A DNA stretch of 64,000 nt from Allobosea sp. TND4EK4 (lineage in GTDB: Bacteria; Pseudomonadota; Alphaproteobacteria; Rhizobiales; Beijerinckiaceae): positions 1 through 64,000 of the forward strand of contig NZ_FTMO01000012.1 of the NCBI RefSeq assembly GCF_900156025.1. The letters are read 5' to 3'. A program made the position numbers and the translations under genes. This document shows, piece by piece, positions 1-8,793 of this stretch (positions within the stretch are counted from its first letter, which is position 1; every line of letters starts with the position of its first letter). The notes beneath the pieces were generated by a model, which was not told the origin of the DNA, searched no databases, and was given only the letters and a program-made list of their open reading frames with translations.

Positions 1-41
1 TGGGCTTCATCTTCGTTCCTTCGTCACTACGACGAAGCCCA
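1..41. repeat. Imperfect inverted repeat at the left window edge
   Basis: The first eight bases (TGGGCTTC) recur as their reverse complement (GAAGCCCA) at 34-41, with partial complementarity between. It could be a hairpin or a scar of a mobile-element end. It lies just upstream of a broken glycosyltransferase, but the window cuts off the left flank, so its nature cannot be settled. Confidence 0.35.
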
Positions 42-86
42 AATCCTCCTTAAATCACAACCTCAAATCTGTGCCATTGGTGCTGA

Positions 87-461
87 CGGCGGACAGCGCG
101 TAAATTCGGCAGGTCCAAATACGGGCTGAACCGGATTTTTAAAGTCGTCCTTGATTTGATCGTTATTAAGTTTTTCTCTCAATATCTAGTTAAGCCAATT
201 TACGTCTTCGGTGGGGCTGCCGCGCTCTTTATGTTGGGGTCCATCGTTTCTCTGATCTTGATGCTGTGGATGAAGATTGTTGAAGGCATCTCGATGATCC
301 TGACGCCGATGCCGGTGCTCTCGGCGATGCTTTTCTTGCTTGCGGTGATGACCATTCTCCTCGGCATCCTCGCGGAAATTCTCGTGCGGACCTATTTCGA
401 GTCGCAAGGGCGCCACGCCTATCATGTGCGTGGCACGATCAACATGGGCGAGAAAATCTAG
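87..461 (+). pseudogene. C-terminal remnant of a GT2 polyisoprenyl-phosphate glycosyltransferase
   Basis: The open frame runs from just after a TGA at 84-86 to a TAG at 459-461, about 124 codons. It begins with the basic stretch RKFGRSKYGLNR, then has two hydrophobic segments, and ends with LAEILVRTYFESQGRHAYHVR. That is the usual C-terminus of GT2 enzymes of the dolichyl/undecaprenyl-phosphate sugar transferase type: the GRSKYG motif, two membrane helices, then the RTYYES-like tail. The catalytic GT2 domain (about 230 residues) is missing. Only a TTG at 156 could start a shorter 101-residue protein, which would be two helices with no catalytic part. It is best read as a gene broken by a frameshift or deletion. 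The stop is 2 bases before the first asparagine-synthetase-like gene, so the two were probably co-transcribed. Confidence 0.7.
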
Positions 462-463
462 CG

Positions 464-2317
464 ATGTGCGGCATCGCTGGCTTTTTCGGCCGTGGGGACC
501 GCACCGATCTCGAGCGCATGACGAGTGCGCTCGCGCATCGGGGCCCGGATGGCAGCGGTTACCATGTCGAGGCGGGCGCGCCGGTTTTTCTCGGCCATCG
601 CCGCCTGGCGATCGTCGACTTGGCCGCCGGCCATCAGCCGATGTGGAATGAGGACGGCCAGGTCGGCATCGTCTACAATGGTGAAATCTACAATCACTTG
701 GAATTGCGCGCGGAGCTGATCAGCCGGGGCCATCGTTTCACTTCGGATCATTCCGACACCGAGGTTCTGGTTCATGGCTGGGAGGAGTGGGGTACCGATT
801 TGCCCCGTCGCCTCAATGGCATGTTCGCCTTTGCGATCTTTGATCGGCGGCAGGGGTGCCTGTTCCTCGCGCGCGATCGGTTCGGAGAGAAGCCGCTCTA
901 TTACACGGCGCGTAGCGGGCTGTTCGCATTCGCAAGCGAGGCCAAGGCGCTGACGGCGCATCCGGGCGTCAACCGCTCCTTCGATCGGCGCTCCGTGCAG
1001 AAGCTCTTCGCCTACGGCTACATCCCGTCGCCGCGCGCGATCCACGAAGGCATGCACAAGCTTCCGGGCGGTCATTGGCTGCGGTTCGACTTGGCGACGG
1101 AAACAGTCGAGACGCGCGCTTACTGGCGTTTTTCGCTGGAGCCGGACGACAGCCTGACAGAGGCGGACGAGCCGCGCCTGGTCGAAGAGCTCACGGAATT
1201 GCTGATACAGGGCGCGCAGCGACGGCTCATGAGCGACGTCCCCCTCGGCGTCTTTCTGTCGGGCGGCCTGGATTCCAGCATCGTCCTTGCGGCGCTGGCA
1301 AGCAAGCGGAAGGGCAGTGCGTTCGAGACCTTCACCATCGGCTTTGCCGAGCCCTCGTTCGACGAGAGTGCGCACGCCCGGATCGTCGCCGAGCATGTCG
1401 GCTCGAGGCATCACGAGCGGCGCCTCGACATGCACAAGGCGCGCGATCTCATTCCCAGTGTCCTGTCAGCCCTCGACGAGCCGCTTGGCGACGCCTCGAT
1501 CTTGCCCACGGCGATGCTGTCGGCCTTCGCCCGCGAGAGCGTTACCGTAGCGCTCTCGGGCGATGGCGGCGACGAACTCTTCGCGGGCTATGATCCGTTC
1601 TTGGCTTTGCGACCTGCGGCTGCCTACGACCGGCTGGTTCCGGCCTGGTCACACCGCGGCCTGCGCCGGCTGGCAGATTTGTTGCCGATCTCCCACAAGA
1701 ACATGAGCATCGACTTCAAGGTCAGGCGGTCATTGATGGGGTTGTCGTATCCCGACAACATCCGTCTTCCTGTCTGGATGTCCCCGCTCGAGCCATCCGA
1801 GTTTGCAAGCTTTTGCGAGGAGCCCGTCCGTTACGACGATCTCTACAGCGAAGCGATCGAACTCTGGGAGACCGGCTCGGGCAAGAACGACGTCGACCGC
1901 TCGCTCGAATTCTTCACGCGCTACTATCTTCAGGACGACATCCTGATGAAGGTGGATCGCGCCGCAATGATGCATTCTCTTGAAACGCGCGCTGTATTCC
2001 TTGACAACGACATCGTGGATTTCTGCCGCCGGCTGCCAAACCACTTCAAGCTCCGCGGCGGCGAGCGGAAGTACTTGTTGAAGCAGGTGGCGCGGCGGCT
2101 GCTGCCAAGATCGATCGTGGATCGCAAGAAGAAGGGATTCGGTATCCCGCTCGCGCGTTGGCTGAAGGAGGTTCCCAGTGAACCGCCATTAGCTCCCGTG
2201 GAAGGGGTCAACCTCGAATTCGTGCGCCGCGCCTGGGCAGATCATCGTTCGGGGCGCGCCGATTATCGGCTGTTCCTTTGGACCTGGCTCAGCATGCAAA
2301 GTCGGCTGGCGGGTTGA
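464..2317 (+). CDS. Asparagine synthase (glutamine-hydrolysing)-like amidotransferase 1
   Basis: Protein of 617 residues with the two-domain AsnB layout. The N-terminal class II glutamine amidotransferase domain starts directly with Met-Cys-Gly, so Cys2 is the nucleophile, and shows RRLAIVD, NGEIYN and SDTEVL. The C-terminal synthetase domain carries the ATP-pyrophosphatase loop SGGLDSS near residue 266 and a second nucleotide motif LSGDGGDELFAGYD. It should release ammonia from glutamine and transfer it to an adenylated carboxylate. In polysaccharide loci such genes usually amidate a uronic acid or attached amino acid rather than make free asparagine. The ATG follows the GT2 remnant stop by 2 bases. 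It is one of three paralogues in the cluster and is well diverged from the other two. Confidence 0.9.
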   Translation: MCGIAGFFGRGDRTDLERMTSALAHRGPDGSGYHVEAGAPVFLGHRRLAIVDLAAGHQPMWNEDGQVGIVYNGEIYNHLELRAELISRGHRFTSDHSDTEVLVHGWEEWGTDLPRRLNGMFAFAIFDRRQGCLFLARDRFGEKPLYYTARSGLFAFASEAKALTAHPGVNRSFDRRSVQKLFAYGYIPSPRAIHEGMHKLPGGHWLRFDLATETVETRAYWRFSLEPDDSLTEADEPRLVEELTELLIQGAQRRLMSDVPLGVFLSGGLDSSIVLAALASKRKGSAFETFTIGFAEPSFDESAHARIVAEHVGSRHHERRLDMHKARDLIPSVLSALDEPLGDASILPTAMLSAFARESVTVALSGDGGDELFAGYDPFLALRPAAAYDRLVPAWSHRGLRRLADLLPISHKNMSIDFKVRRSLMGLSYPDNIRLPVWMSPLEPSEFASFCEEPVRYDDLYSEAIELWETGSGKNDVDRSLEFFTRYYLQDDILMKVDRAAMMHSLETRAVFLDNDIVDFCRRLPNHFKLRGGERKYLLKQVARRLLPRSIVDRKKKGFGIPLARWLKEVPSEPPLAPVEGVNLEFVRRAWADHRSGRADYRLFLWTWLSMQSRLAG

Positions 2318-2602
2318 ACGGGCGCACGGGCGACGCGCCTTGTGCCAATCCGGGCCCGCAGAGCCATGCGCCCTGCTCGTCCCGCTCACGCGCTGTTGAC
2401 AGTCCAGGCGGCCTCGGCGAAGTGGTCTGACGTCCGTGAGATGGATGCGGATGATCTGAACCAGGTCGGCAGACGACCAAGCGCTGGCTCAATGCGAGCG
2501 CCGGAAGGGAACGGGGTTGAATCAGTATCCTTGCGGCCATCACTCGGAAGCGTTGCGAACGGACGTTCCCGGGCTCTTGGCTCCTGACAAATCAAGGCCG
2601 GC

Positions 2603-3343
2603 GTGATGGACGTAGGTACGTACGAGATCGAGGCTGCCTATGAGGAATCACATTGGTGGTTCGTCGGTCGGCGATCATTGTTTCTCGCGGAGATCGGGCG
2701 CCTTCATTTGCCGAAGGACGCGCGGATCCTGGATGTCGGCACGAGCACCGGTACGAACCTGCGTATGCTGCGGGATGCGGGCTATACGCATGTGCTCGGC
2801 CTGGATTCGAGCGAGGAATCCCTTCGCTGGACCGCGGCCAAAGGGCTGCCCGAGGTCGTCAAGGGCGATGTCTGCGATCTGCCCTTCGAGTCTGGCGGTT
2901 TCGATTTGGTGTTGGCGACCGACGTTCTGGAGCATGTCGAAGACGATGCGCAGGCTGCGGCGGAGATCGCCCGCGTCCTGAAGCCCGGCGGCCATGTCCT
3001 GATCACTGTGCCGACTTTCACTATGCTGTGGGGGCTTCAGGATATCGTCGCTCATCACAAACGACGCTATCGCATGCCGCAGCTCCTTCGACTCATCCAG
3101 CGCCCGAACTTGGTTCCAATACGCTCATATTATTTCAATTTTATCTTATTCATTCCAATTCTGCTGGCGCGGCGCCTGCTGAAGCTGTTCAAGGTCAAGC
3201 TGAAGAGCGAAGCGGAAGTGAACTCCCCTTTTCTGAACGGGCTATTAGGCAGGATCTTCCATGCCGACATAACCGTCGCGCCGTATCTGCGGCCACCTTT
3301 CGGCGTTTCCGCGCTGGTTATGGCCAAAGCAAAACAGCGATAG
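2603..3343 (+). CDS. Class I SAM-dependent methyltransferase
   Basis: 246 residues (GTG start followed at once by ATG at 2606). A Methyltransf_11-type fold is indicated by the SAM-binding glycine loop ILDVGTSTGTN at about 42-53 and the DLVLATDVLEHV acidic segment near 100. A late hydrophobic stretch (about 175-197) followed by basic residues suggests peripheral membrane attachment. It is the first of four methyltransferases in the glycan locus and probably O- or N-methylates a sugar or the chain end. DNA encoding the hydrophobic stretch (3115-3175) is clearly AT-richer than the surroundings. The acceptor is not predictable from sequence. Confidence 0.85.
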   Translation: MMDVGTYEIEAAYEESHWWFVGRRSLFLAEIGRLHLPKDARILDVGTSTGTNLRMLRDAGYTHVLGLDSSEESLRWTAAKGLPEVVKGDVCDLPFESGGFDLVLATDVLEHVEDDAQAAAEIARVLKPGGHVLITVPTFTMLWGLQDIVAHHKRRYRMPQLLRLIQRPNLVPIRSYYFNFILFIPILLARRLLKLFKVKLKSEAEVNSPFLNGLLGRIFHADITVAPYLRPPFGVSALVMAKAKQR

Positions 3344-3367
3344 AAATACGAGACAAAGGTACGTCTG

Positions 3368-4351
3368 GTGACCGATAGCGTCCATTCAGAGAAAAGCGCG
3401 GCGAGCGACCAACTCGTGTCCTTGCCGCGCTTTTTGGATCTCCTGCGTTGCCCGGCCTCCGACGCGCCGATCACGCTGTCGCCGGATCGACGCTCGTTGC
3501 GATCGCCCGATCAGCAGTATGCCATATCGCATGACGGCATTCCGGTTTTTGCGGAGTCCTTGCTGTCCGCGGAGGCGCGGCAACAGCAGGCGCATTATGA
3601 CCGGATCGCCGAGACCTATCTGACCAATTTATCTTATCCGCACACGATCGAATACATGAAGTATCTCGATCGGGAATTGCTCAACGCGATCGGCGGAGCC
3701 CAGCTCAACACCGTCGCCGAAATCTGCTGCGGCCACGGAGAGTCCTTCAAGCTCATCGGATCGAAGGTGGACCGCGGTGTCGGCGTGGACATTTCGCTGG
3801 GCATGCTTCGTAAGGCCCGCGAGGAACACGCACTTCCCAATCTGCTTTTTGTCCAGGGCGATGCCACGCGGCTGCCGCTCGCATCGGAGGCCTTCGACCA
3901 TATCTTCATGCTCGGGGGCATTCACCACGTGAACGATCGGGCGGCTCTTTTTGCGGAGGTGCACCGCGTTCTTAAGCCCGGCGGGTCGTTCATTTATCGG
4001 GAGCCGGTCAGTGATTTCTTCGTCTGGCGAGCCTTGCGCGCAGTGGTTTACAGGCTTTCGCCGGCACTTGACCACGTCAACGAACGCCCGTTGCGCCTTG
4101 TCGAAACCGTGCCTGTGTTGGAAGAGGCCGGGCTGCGCTCGGTTCACTGGAAGACCCACGGCTTCCTAGGCTTTTGCCTTTTCATGAACAGCGACGTCCT
4201 CGTTTTCAATCGGGCGTTCCAATATCTTCCGGGCATTGGAGCGCTCACGCGCTTCGCGACCACGGTGGATGCCTGGACGTTGAGGGTGCCCGGCTTGGGT
4301 GGCGCAGGACTCCAAGTCATTGGCAAGGCGACAAAGGGGAAGCCACAATGA
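3368..4351 (+). CDS. SAM-dependent methyltransferase with degenerate Trm112-like N-terminus
   Basis: 327 residues from a GTG start 24 bases after the previous gene. Residues about 17-60 resemble a Trm112-type zinc-ribbon region (LLRCP start, then ...GIPVFAES), but only one cysteine remains, so metal binding is doubtful. The class I methyltransferase domain follows, with VAEICCGHGES as motif I, GDATRLPLASEAFDHIFMLGGIHHV as motifs II/III, and the post-motif VLKPGGSF. Likely a sugar-modifying methyltransferase of the glycan cluster. Its TGA overlaps the ATG of the next small membrane gene by four bases, pointing to translational coupling. Confidence 0.82.
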   Translation: MTDSVHSEKSAASDQLVSLPRFLDLLRCPASDAPITLSPDRRSLRSPDQQYAISHDGIPVFAESLLSAEARQQQAHYDRIAETYLTNLSYPHTIEYMKYLDRELLNAIGGAQLNTVAEICCGHGESFKLIGSKVDRGVGVDISLGMLRKAREEHALPNLLFVQGDATRLPLASEAFDHIFMLGGIHHVNDRAALFAEVHRVLKPGGSFIYREPVSDFFVWRALRAVVYRLSPALDHVNERPLRLVETVPVLEEAGLRSVHWKTHGFLGFCLFMNSDVLVFNRAFQYLPGIGALTRFATTVDAWTLRVPGLGGAGLQVIGKATKGKPQ

Positions 4352-4713
4352 CGCCTTCGGTGCTGGCCTCGCTCGTCGCGATGATCTCTTGCACGGTGGC
4401 GGCCAATCTGCTCCTAAAACGCGGAGCGATGGCTGAGAGCGCCTCGAGTTCGCTTCTGTCGTCGCTGCTCGAGCCTGGGATTATCTTCGGGTTTCTTTTC
4501 TTTGGTGCGGCGGCCGTCCTGTATGCTTGGGTTCTGCGCACGCTTCCGCTTAATATCGCGCAATCGCTTGCCGCGGCTCAGTTCGTCTCCGTGATCGTGG
4601 CTTCCTCCTTGATCCTGTCTGAGCCGATACCTCTGGTCCGATGGCTGGGCATTGCCTTCATCGGGATTGGAATTCTGATCGTGGGATTGTCGGTCGACGG
4701 CGCGACAGGCTAA
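4348..4713 (+). CDS. Small four-helix EamA/SMR-type membrane protein (ArnE/EmrE-like)
   Basis: 121 residues and almost wholly hydrophobic, with four predicted membrane segments (about 4-22, 37-58, 66-88, 94-113). N-terminal VAANLLLKRGA and the late LGIAFIGIGILIVGLS fit the small multidrug resistance/ArnE-ArnF fold. A longer in-frame start at 4174 would run back through the upstream methyltransferase and is rejected. The ATG at 4348 overlaps the methyltransferase stop (ATGA). In polysaccharide clusters proteins of this type are usually proposed to flip undecaprenyl-phosphate-linked monosaccharides, and the GT2 remnant at the start of the cluster belongs to the kind of enzyme that makes such donors. 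A drug-efflux role is the alternative. Confidence 0.72.
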   Translation: MTPSVLASLVAMISCTVAANLLLKRGAMAESASSSLLSSLLEPGIIFGFLFFGAAAVLYAWVLRTLPLNIAQSLAAAQFVSVIVASSLILSEPIPLVRWLGIAFIGIGILIVGLSVDGATG

Positions 4714-4804
4714 CGGTTCCGCGCCTTTGCCAGGCAATGTGCAGCGGAGCGCTTCACTTTCGACTGCGACCGGGCACGGACGCGAACTCAAGGGCTGACA
4801 AGGG

Positions 4805-5593
4805 ATGATCAATCCGAATGTGGCCGGCGGCTCACCTGAGCGCTTTGGCTACGAGTGGGGCCGTTACTCGGACATCAAGCCGGAGTACGAGGAGCAGTTC
4901 CGACGTTGGCTCCCGTTCTACGAGTCTGATGACTGGCGCGGCAAACGCTTCGTGGACGTCGGCTGCGGCATGGGGCGCAACAGCTACTGGCCACTGAGTT
5001 ACGGCGCCGCGCAGGGGCACGCGCTCGATGTCGACGCACGCTCGCTGGCGAGCGCGCGTGCAAATCTTGCTTCTTTCGCCAATTGCGAGGTGCTCGAGAG
5101 TAGCGCTTATGAACTACCCTGGACCAGCGAGATCGATATCGCCTTTTCGATCGGCGTCATCCATCATCTTGAATTTCCTGAGCGCGCACTCGCCGAGATG
5201 GTCAGGTCCGTCAAGGCCGGTGGCCAGATAGCAATCTGGGTGTATGGGCGGGAAAACAACGGCTGGTTGATTTGGGCGCTGAACCCGGCGCGGAAGCTTC
5301 TGTTCAGCCGGATGCCGATCTCTCTCGTGCATCACCTCTCGCTCTATCCAACTGCAGTTCTCTGGCTGTTTCTGCGGATGGGCCTGACGCCGATAAAGTA
5401 TTTCGGCCTTTTGCGAGGGTTCACGTTCTCGCATCTGCGCTCGATCGTGTTTGATCAGATGCTTCCCAAGATCGCCAATTATTGGCGGAAGGATGAGGTC
5501 GAGGCCCTCATGAGGGAAGCGGGTTTGGAAAGAATACAGCTGGCCTGGGTGAACGAAATGTCGTGGGCGGCGCGCGGATTCAAACGGGCCTAG
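4805..5593 (+). CDS. Class I SAM-dependent methyltransferase
   Basis: 262 residues with start ATG 4805 preceded by AAGGG. Motif I is RFVDVGCGMGRN at about 48-59, followed by SIGVIHHLEFPERALAEM and a VKAGGQIAIWVYG strand. A hydrophobic segment around residues 160-205 may anchor it to the membrane. It is the last gene of the first plus-strand block and converges on wzt across 141 bp with no clear terminator. It probably methylates the glycan; in ABC-exported O-antigens a terminal methyl group can act as the chain-length stop signal read by Wzt, but nothing here singles out this enzyme for that job. Confidence 0.83.
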   Translation: MINPNVAGGSPERFGYEWGRYSDIKPEYEEQFRRWLPFYESDDWRGKRFVDVGCGMGRNSYWPLSYGAAQGHALDVDARSLASARANLASFANCEVLESSAYELPWTSEIDIAFSIGVIHHLEFPERALAEMVRSVKAGGQIAIWVYGRENNGWLIWALNPARKLLFSRMPISLVHHLSLYPTAVLWLFLRMGLTPIKYFGLLRGFTFSHLRSIVFDQMLPKIANYWRKDEVEALMREAGLERIQLAWVNEMSWAARGFKRA

Positions 5594-5734
5594 TTCGACG
5601 TCTCGTGCCGGCCGTTCGACAGGCGCTCATCCACGAGCGAGGGCTGCCGCGCGGGCCATCCGGGCGAGTGCGAGGAGCACAAGCCTAAGGGCAACCCGGC
5701 GGCAGGTTGCTCTGTTCGCCGAGTCTGATCGCTG

Positions 5735-7582
5735 TTATCGCCGCCACTGGGCCGGAAGCTCGACCAATCCGCTGCGCAGCGGCGGATTGCCGACGATCTC
5801 GAACTGGTAGCTCTGAGCAACAAGATCGTAGCGCTCCGTCAGCTCGGGATGATGCGGGTCGAGATCCTTGTGCAGCGAGATAGAAATGACATATCGGCCA
5901 TTTCTCAGATTGAGCGCAGGATAATCCAGTGAGATCCTGACGATCTCCTGACTGTGTACGTCGAGTTCATAGCCCGGCGAAATGTTCTGGCTCACCGTAA
6001 TTCCATCGAGCGTGTAAACGACAACACCGACGACGAGCGGCAATTTGCCATTGCGCGTCGCACGGACGTCCAACGCCAGAGTAACCGTTTCGCCGACAGT
6101 GAAGACCGCCTTATCCTCGCCCTTGCCGTTCTGGAAGGACAGTCCTTCGACAAGCAGACTGCCCTCGCCGGACCAGCGGCGCACGGTGAGCGGCTGCTGG
6201 GACTGCTCCTCGCGGCCTTGATTGCTCACCCCCTCCGCGTCGATTGACGCCGCTCGAGCGACCTCCGACTGGAGATCGGCCTGGGTCTGGCCTTCGCCCT
6301 GCTCCGCCCCCGCGGACGCGCCGTGGGGGAAGACGAGCTTCAGTTCTATATTTTCACTGACCCAGCCGCCCTTGGACGCCGGCAGTTGCACGTCCGAAAG
6401 GACCAATCTGCCGTTTCGCGAAAAGGCGAAGCTCAGCCGAGCTTCGCCTGTGCAGCGATAGTGAACGCGGAAGCTGTATCGGGATTTTGGATCCAGAGGC
6501 AGGGTCCGGAACACGAGCTCGCCCAGCGATTCGGGCTTCAGGCTCCGGAAGGGTGTCTCGTTGTCATCCCTCGGCGACTGCCAGTTGCCGGTGTTCAGAG
6601 CGACATAGGCGAACTGCGACGAATCGGAATCCTGGGGGGCGCCTAACCTGACCGTGTCGACCGGCACGCCATCTGCGAGCAACTCCACGCGCGAGATGTC
6701 GGCCGAGGCTCCCTGTGGGCCTTTCGCCCTCAGAACGGCGATAAAGGTCTCGGCGAAATGCTCGATCTCCACGGCATCCCGGAAGCCGTAATGTCGGCGC
6801 TGGTTCGCGGCCTTGATCTGCTTGTCCTGAAGTTCGTGGACGAACTCCTGATAGGCTTTCACGACTTCCAAGCTGGAGCCGCGCAACACGACGCGACCTC
6901 TCTCAAGCCATATGGCTTGATCGCAAAACTGCAGGACCTGGTCCAAGGAGTGCGACACCAGCAAGATCGAGGCGCCGCTCTCCACAAGGGTGCGCATGCG
7001 TTGCCGAGATTTGACCGCGAAATAGGCGTCGCCAGCCCCCAGAATTTCATCGACGATCAGAATATTGGGCTTGATCGTGGTTGCCGTCGTGAACACCAGC
7101 CTTGCCTGCATTCCGGCCGAGTAGGCTTTAAACGGCTGATTCATGAATTCACCGAGCTCAGTGAATTCAGTGATTTCCGCGGTCGCCTCCTTGATGGCTG
7201 CGCGGCTCAAGCCGGCCTGCGTCAGCGCCGCCTCGACATTCTCGTAACCGGTGAATTCGGGATGAAAGCCCGCCCCCGCTTCGAGAAGCGCTTGGACCTC
7301 ACCATTGACGGTGACCTGACCTTCCGTTGGAGTGATATTGCCGGTGAGAAGCTTCAGGAGCGTTGTCTTGCCGGCGCCGTTGCGACCGACGATGCCCAGG
7401 CGCGACCCGGCTTCGAGCTGGAAGCTGACATCCCGCAGAGCCCAGAATTCGTCGACCTTGGATTTGTAGAACGGAAGTATCTTCGAAGCTCCAACAAGAT
7501 CAATAAAACTATGTTTCCGATCCTTGTAGAGCTTATACATCTTCCCGACATTCTGAAACTCAACGGCGAGCGGTTTAGACAT
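5735..7582 (-). CDS. wzt: Polysaccharide ABC exporter, ATP-binding subunit with extended C-terminus
   Basis: 615 residues. The N-terminal ATPase has Walker A GRNGAGKT at about 67-73, signature YSAGMQ near 154, Walker B ILIVDE at 174-179 with the DEILGAGD form typical of Wzt/TagH, and the H-loop histidine near 211. The C-terminal part is much longer than usual: a beta-rich segment at about 272-420, a polar Glu/Gln/Ala linker at about 420-468, and then a Wzt_C-like beta domain at about 470-605. Wzt_C domains bind the capped end of the O-antigen before export. The gene overlaps wzm by 8 bp downstream of it. It powers export of the completed lipid-linked glycan across the inner membrane. Confidence 0.9.
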   Translation of the reverse strand: MSKPLAVEFQNVGKMYKLYKDRKHSFIDLVGASKILPFYKSKVDEFWALRDVSFQLEAGSRLGIVGRNGAGKTTLLKLLTGNITPTEGQVTVNGEVQALLEAGAGFHPEFTGYENVEAALTQAGLSRAAIKEATAEITEFTELGEFMNQPFKAYSAGMQARLVFTTATTIKPNILIVDEILGAGDAYFAVKSRQRMRTLVESGASILLVSHSLDQVLQFCDQAIWLERGRVVLRGSSLEVVKAYQEFVHELQDKQIKAANQRRHYGFRDAVEIEHFAETFIAVLRAKGPQGASADISRVELLADGVPVDTVRLGAPQDSDSSQFAYVALNTGNWQSPRDDNETPFRSLKPESLGELVFRTLPLDPKSRYSFRVHYRCTGEARLSFAFSRNGRLVLSDVQLPASKGGWVSENIELKLVFPHGASAGAEQGEGQTQADLQSEVARAASIDAEGVSNQGREEQSQQPLTVRRWSGEGSLLVEGLSFQNGKGEDKAVFTVGETVTLALDVRATRNGKLPLVVGVVVYTLDGITVSQNISPGYELDVHSQEIVRISLDYPALNLRNGRYVISISLHKDLDPHHPELTERYDLVAQSYQFEIVGNPPLRSGLVELPAQWRR

Positions 7583-8453
7583 AATCGATCAAGCTCCGCT
7601 TCGCGCGCACAAAAAAGTAGCCTCCGCCCACGAAAGTTACAGACGACATCAAAATCAAGCTGATCCAGAGTTGAACGCTCGGCATCTTCCCGAATACAAT
7701 AATATCCTGATATGCAATAATGTAATAGGCAATAGGATTGAGCGTAATGATCAGCTTCAATCCGTTCGGCACCATCTCCGGCGTATAGGCGATCGGAGAC
7801 GCGATCATCAAGAGCATCAGGACAACGCCGACGAAATTCTGCAGATCGCGAAATACGATATTAATCAGGGAAAGCAACCAGAGCAATCCAACCAAAAATA
7901 GGACATGCAGAAGCCAGATGATCGGCAACAAAAGCGCCGTTGCCTTAAGATCACCAAGGAAAGCGGCCGCAACCAAAACAACAACTAGACCCGTTATCAT
8001 CGTGACTTGCGCCAGAACGACCGCTTTGACTGGGACGAGGTCGATCGGGAATACCGTGTTGGCCAACACGGCCCGGTTCGCCACCACGGAGGAGACGCCA
8101 TTGTTCAGCGCCTCGCTCGTCATGAGAAAGGGCACGAGGCCGGTGAAGATCAGCACGACATAGCCTGCGCTCGTCATGCCCTGGACCTGGACCCTCAGCA
8201 CGAGGAGGTAGACGACTGCGTAGATCAACAGCATCAGCACGGGCGTAACCACGGCCCACCCGGCGCCCAGCAGCGATCCAGCAAAACGTGATGCGATTTC
8301 GCTGCGGGCGATACGCAACAGGAGCCACCCGTGCGACCGCAAATATCCACTGGAATGCTTCATAGAAACCCTGTTGACGACAGCCCTTTGGCTCGCCCGC
8401 TCGGAATAAATGGCCCGCGGCTCCGAACGCTGCTTGCCCGACGTCTTCTCCAC
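7575..8453 (-). CDS. wzm: Polysaccharide ABC exporter, membrane subunit
   Basis: 292 residues, ABC-2 type permease. About 30 polar N-terminal residues are followed by six hydrophobic segments, with IARSEIASRFAGSLLGAGWAVVTPVL before and into helix 1 as in Wzm/KpsM proteins, and VFRDLQNFVGVVLMLLMIASPIAYTPE near the end. It forms the channel that Wzt drives. An internal ATG at residue 31 (start 8363) could give a shorter protein beginning MKHSSGYLRSHG, which suits the family length better. The 3' third is AT-richer than its neighbours. It is transcribed away from the second amidotransferase gene, so the 340-bp gap between them is a divergent promoter region. Confidence 0.88.
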   Translation of the reverse strand: MEKTSGKQRSEPRAIYSERASQRAVVNRVSMKHSSGYLRSHGWLLLRIARSEIASRFAGSLLGAGWAVVTPVLMLLIYAVVYLLVLRVQVQGMTSAGYVVLIFTGLVPFLMTSEALNNGVSSVVANRAVLANTVFPIDLVPVKAVVLAQVTMITGLVVVLVAAAFLGDLKATALLLPIIWLLHVLFLVGLLWLLSLINIVFRDLQNFVGVVLMLLMIASPIAYTPEMVPNGLKLIITLNPIAYYIIAYQDIIVFGKMPSVQLWISLILMSSVTFVGGGYFFVRAKRSLIDYV

Positions 8454-8793
8454 GCGCAGTGATGGTCTCCGAGCTCCACCGCGGCTGATGCCGACCGGAT
8501 GCCATCAAGCCGCCTCTCTATCTGGATGAGAGCTTTATGGTCAATCACTGCATCTGGAGTTCTTGTCGCAGGAGCCCCATGGCCACGATGTGGGCAGAAG
8601 CCTGCCTTGTCGTCGATTCCAGGCGACGCTGTCCAAAAGCCGGATGTCGCTTCTTCCGTTCCAGAAATGCTTACGACCCGTGCGAGGCTAGCCAGCCGAA
8701 TTGTCGAAAGGGGTCTGCTGGCCTATAAGGCGCTGCGGTAGCTGTCGCGTGAGCGTGGTACCGCAGAAGGCAGGAGGCAGCAGGAACCGCGAT
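8454..8793. promoter_or_regulatory. Divergent intergenic region between wzm and amidotransferase 2
   Basis: 340 bp with no supportable gene. It must hold promoters for the minus-strand exporter pair and the plus-strand block. A ribosome binding site (AGGAGG at about 8772-8777) lies 16-21 bases before the ATG at 8794. A short stem GCGGTA...TACCGC spans about 8735-8764. No sigma-70 boxes stand out. Confidence 0.4.

Noticed and set aside
4174..4347. N-terminal extension of the small membrane protein
   Set aside because: It overlaps the methyltransferase coding region in another frame and is not hydrophobic; the ATGA-coupled ATG at 4348 fits the family length.
8735..8764. ops/JUMPstart-like GGTAGC element before amidotransferase 2
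   Set aside because: It contains GGTAGCTGT and a later GTG, but the rest of the JUMPstart consensus is absent; a 6-base match is expected by chance.
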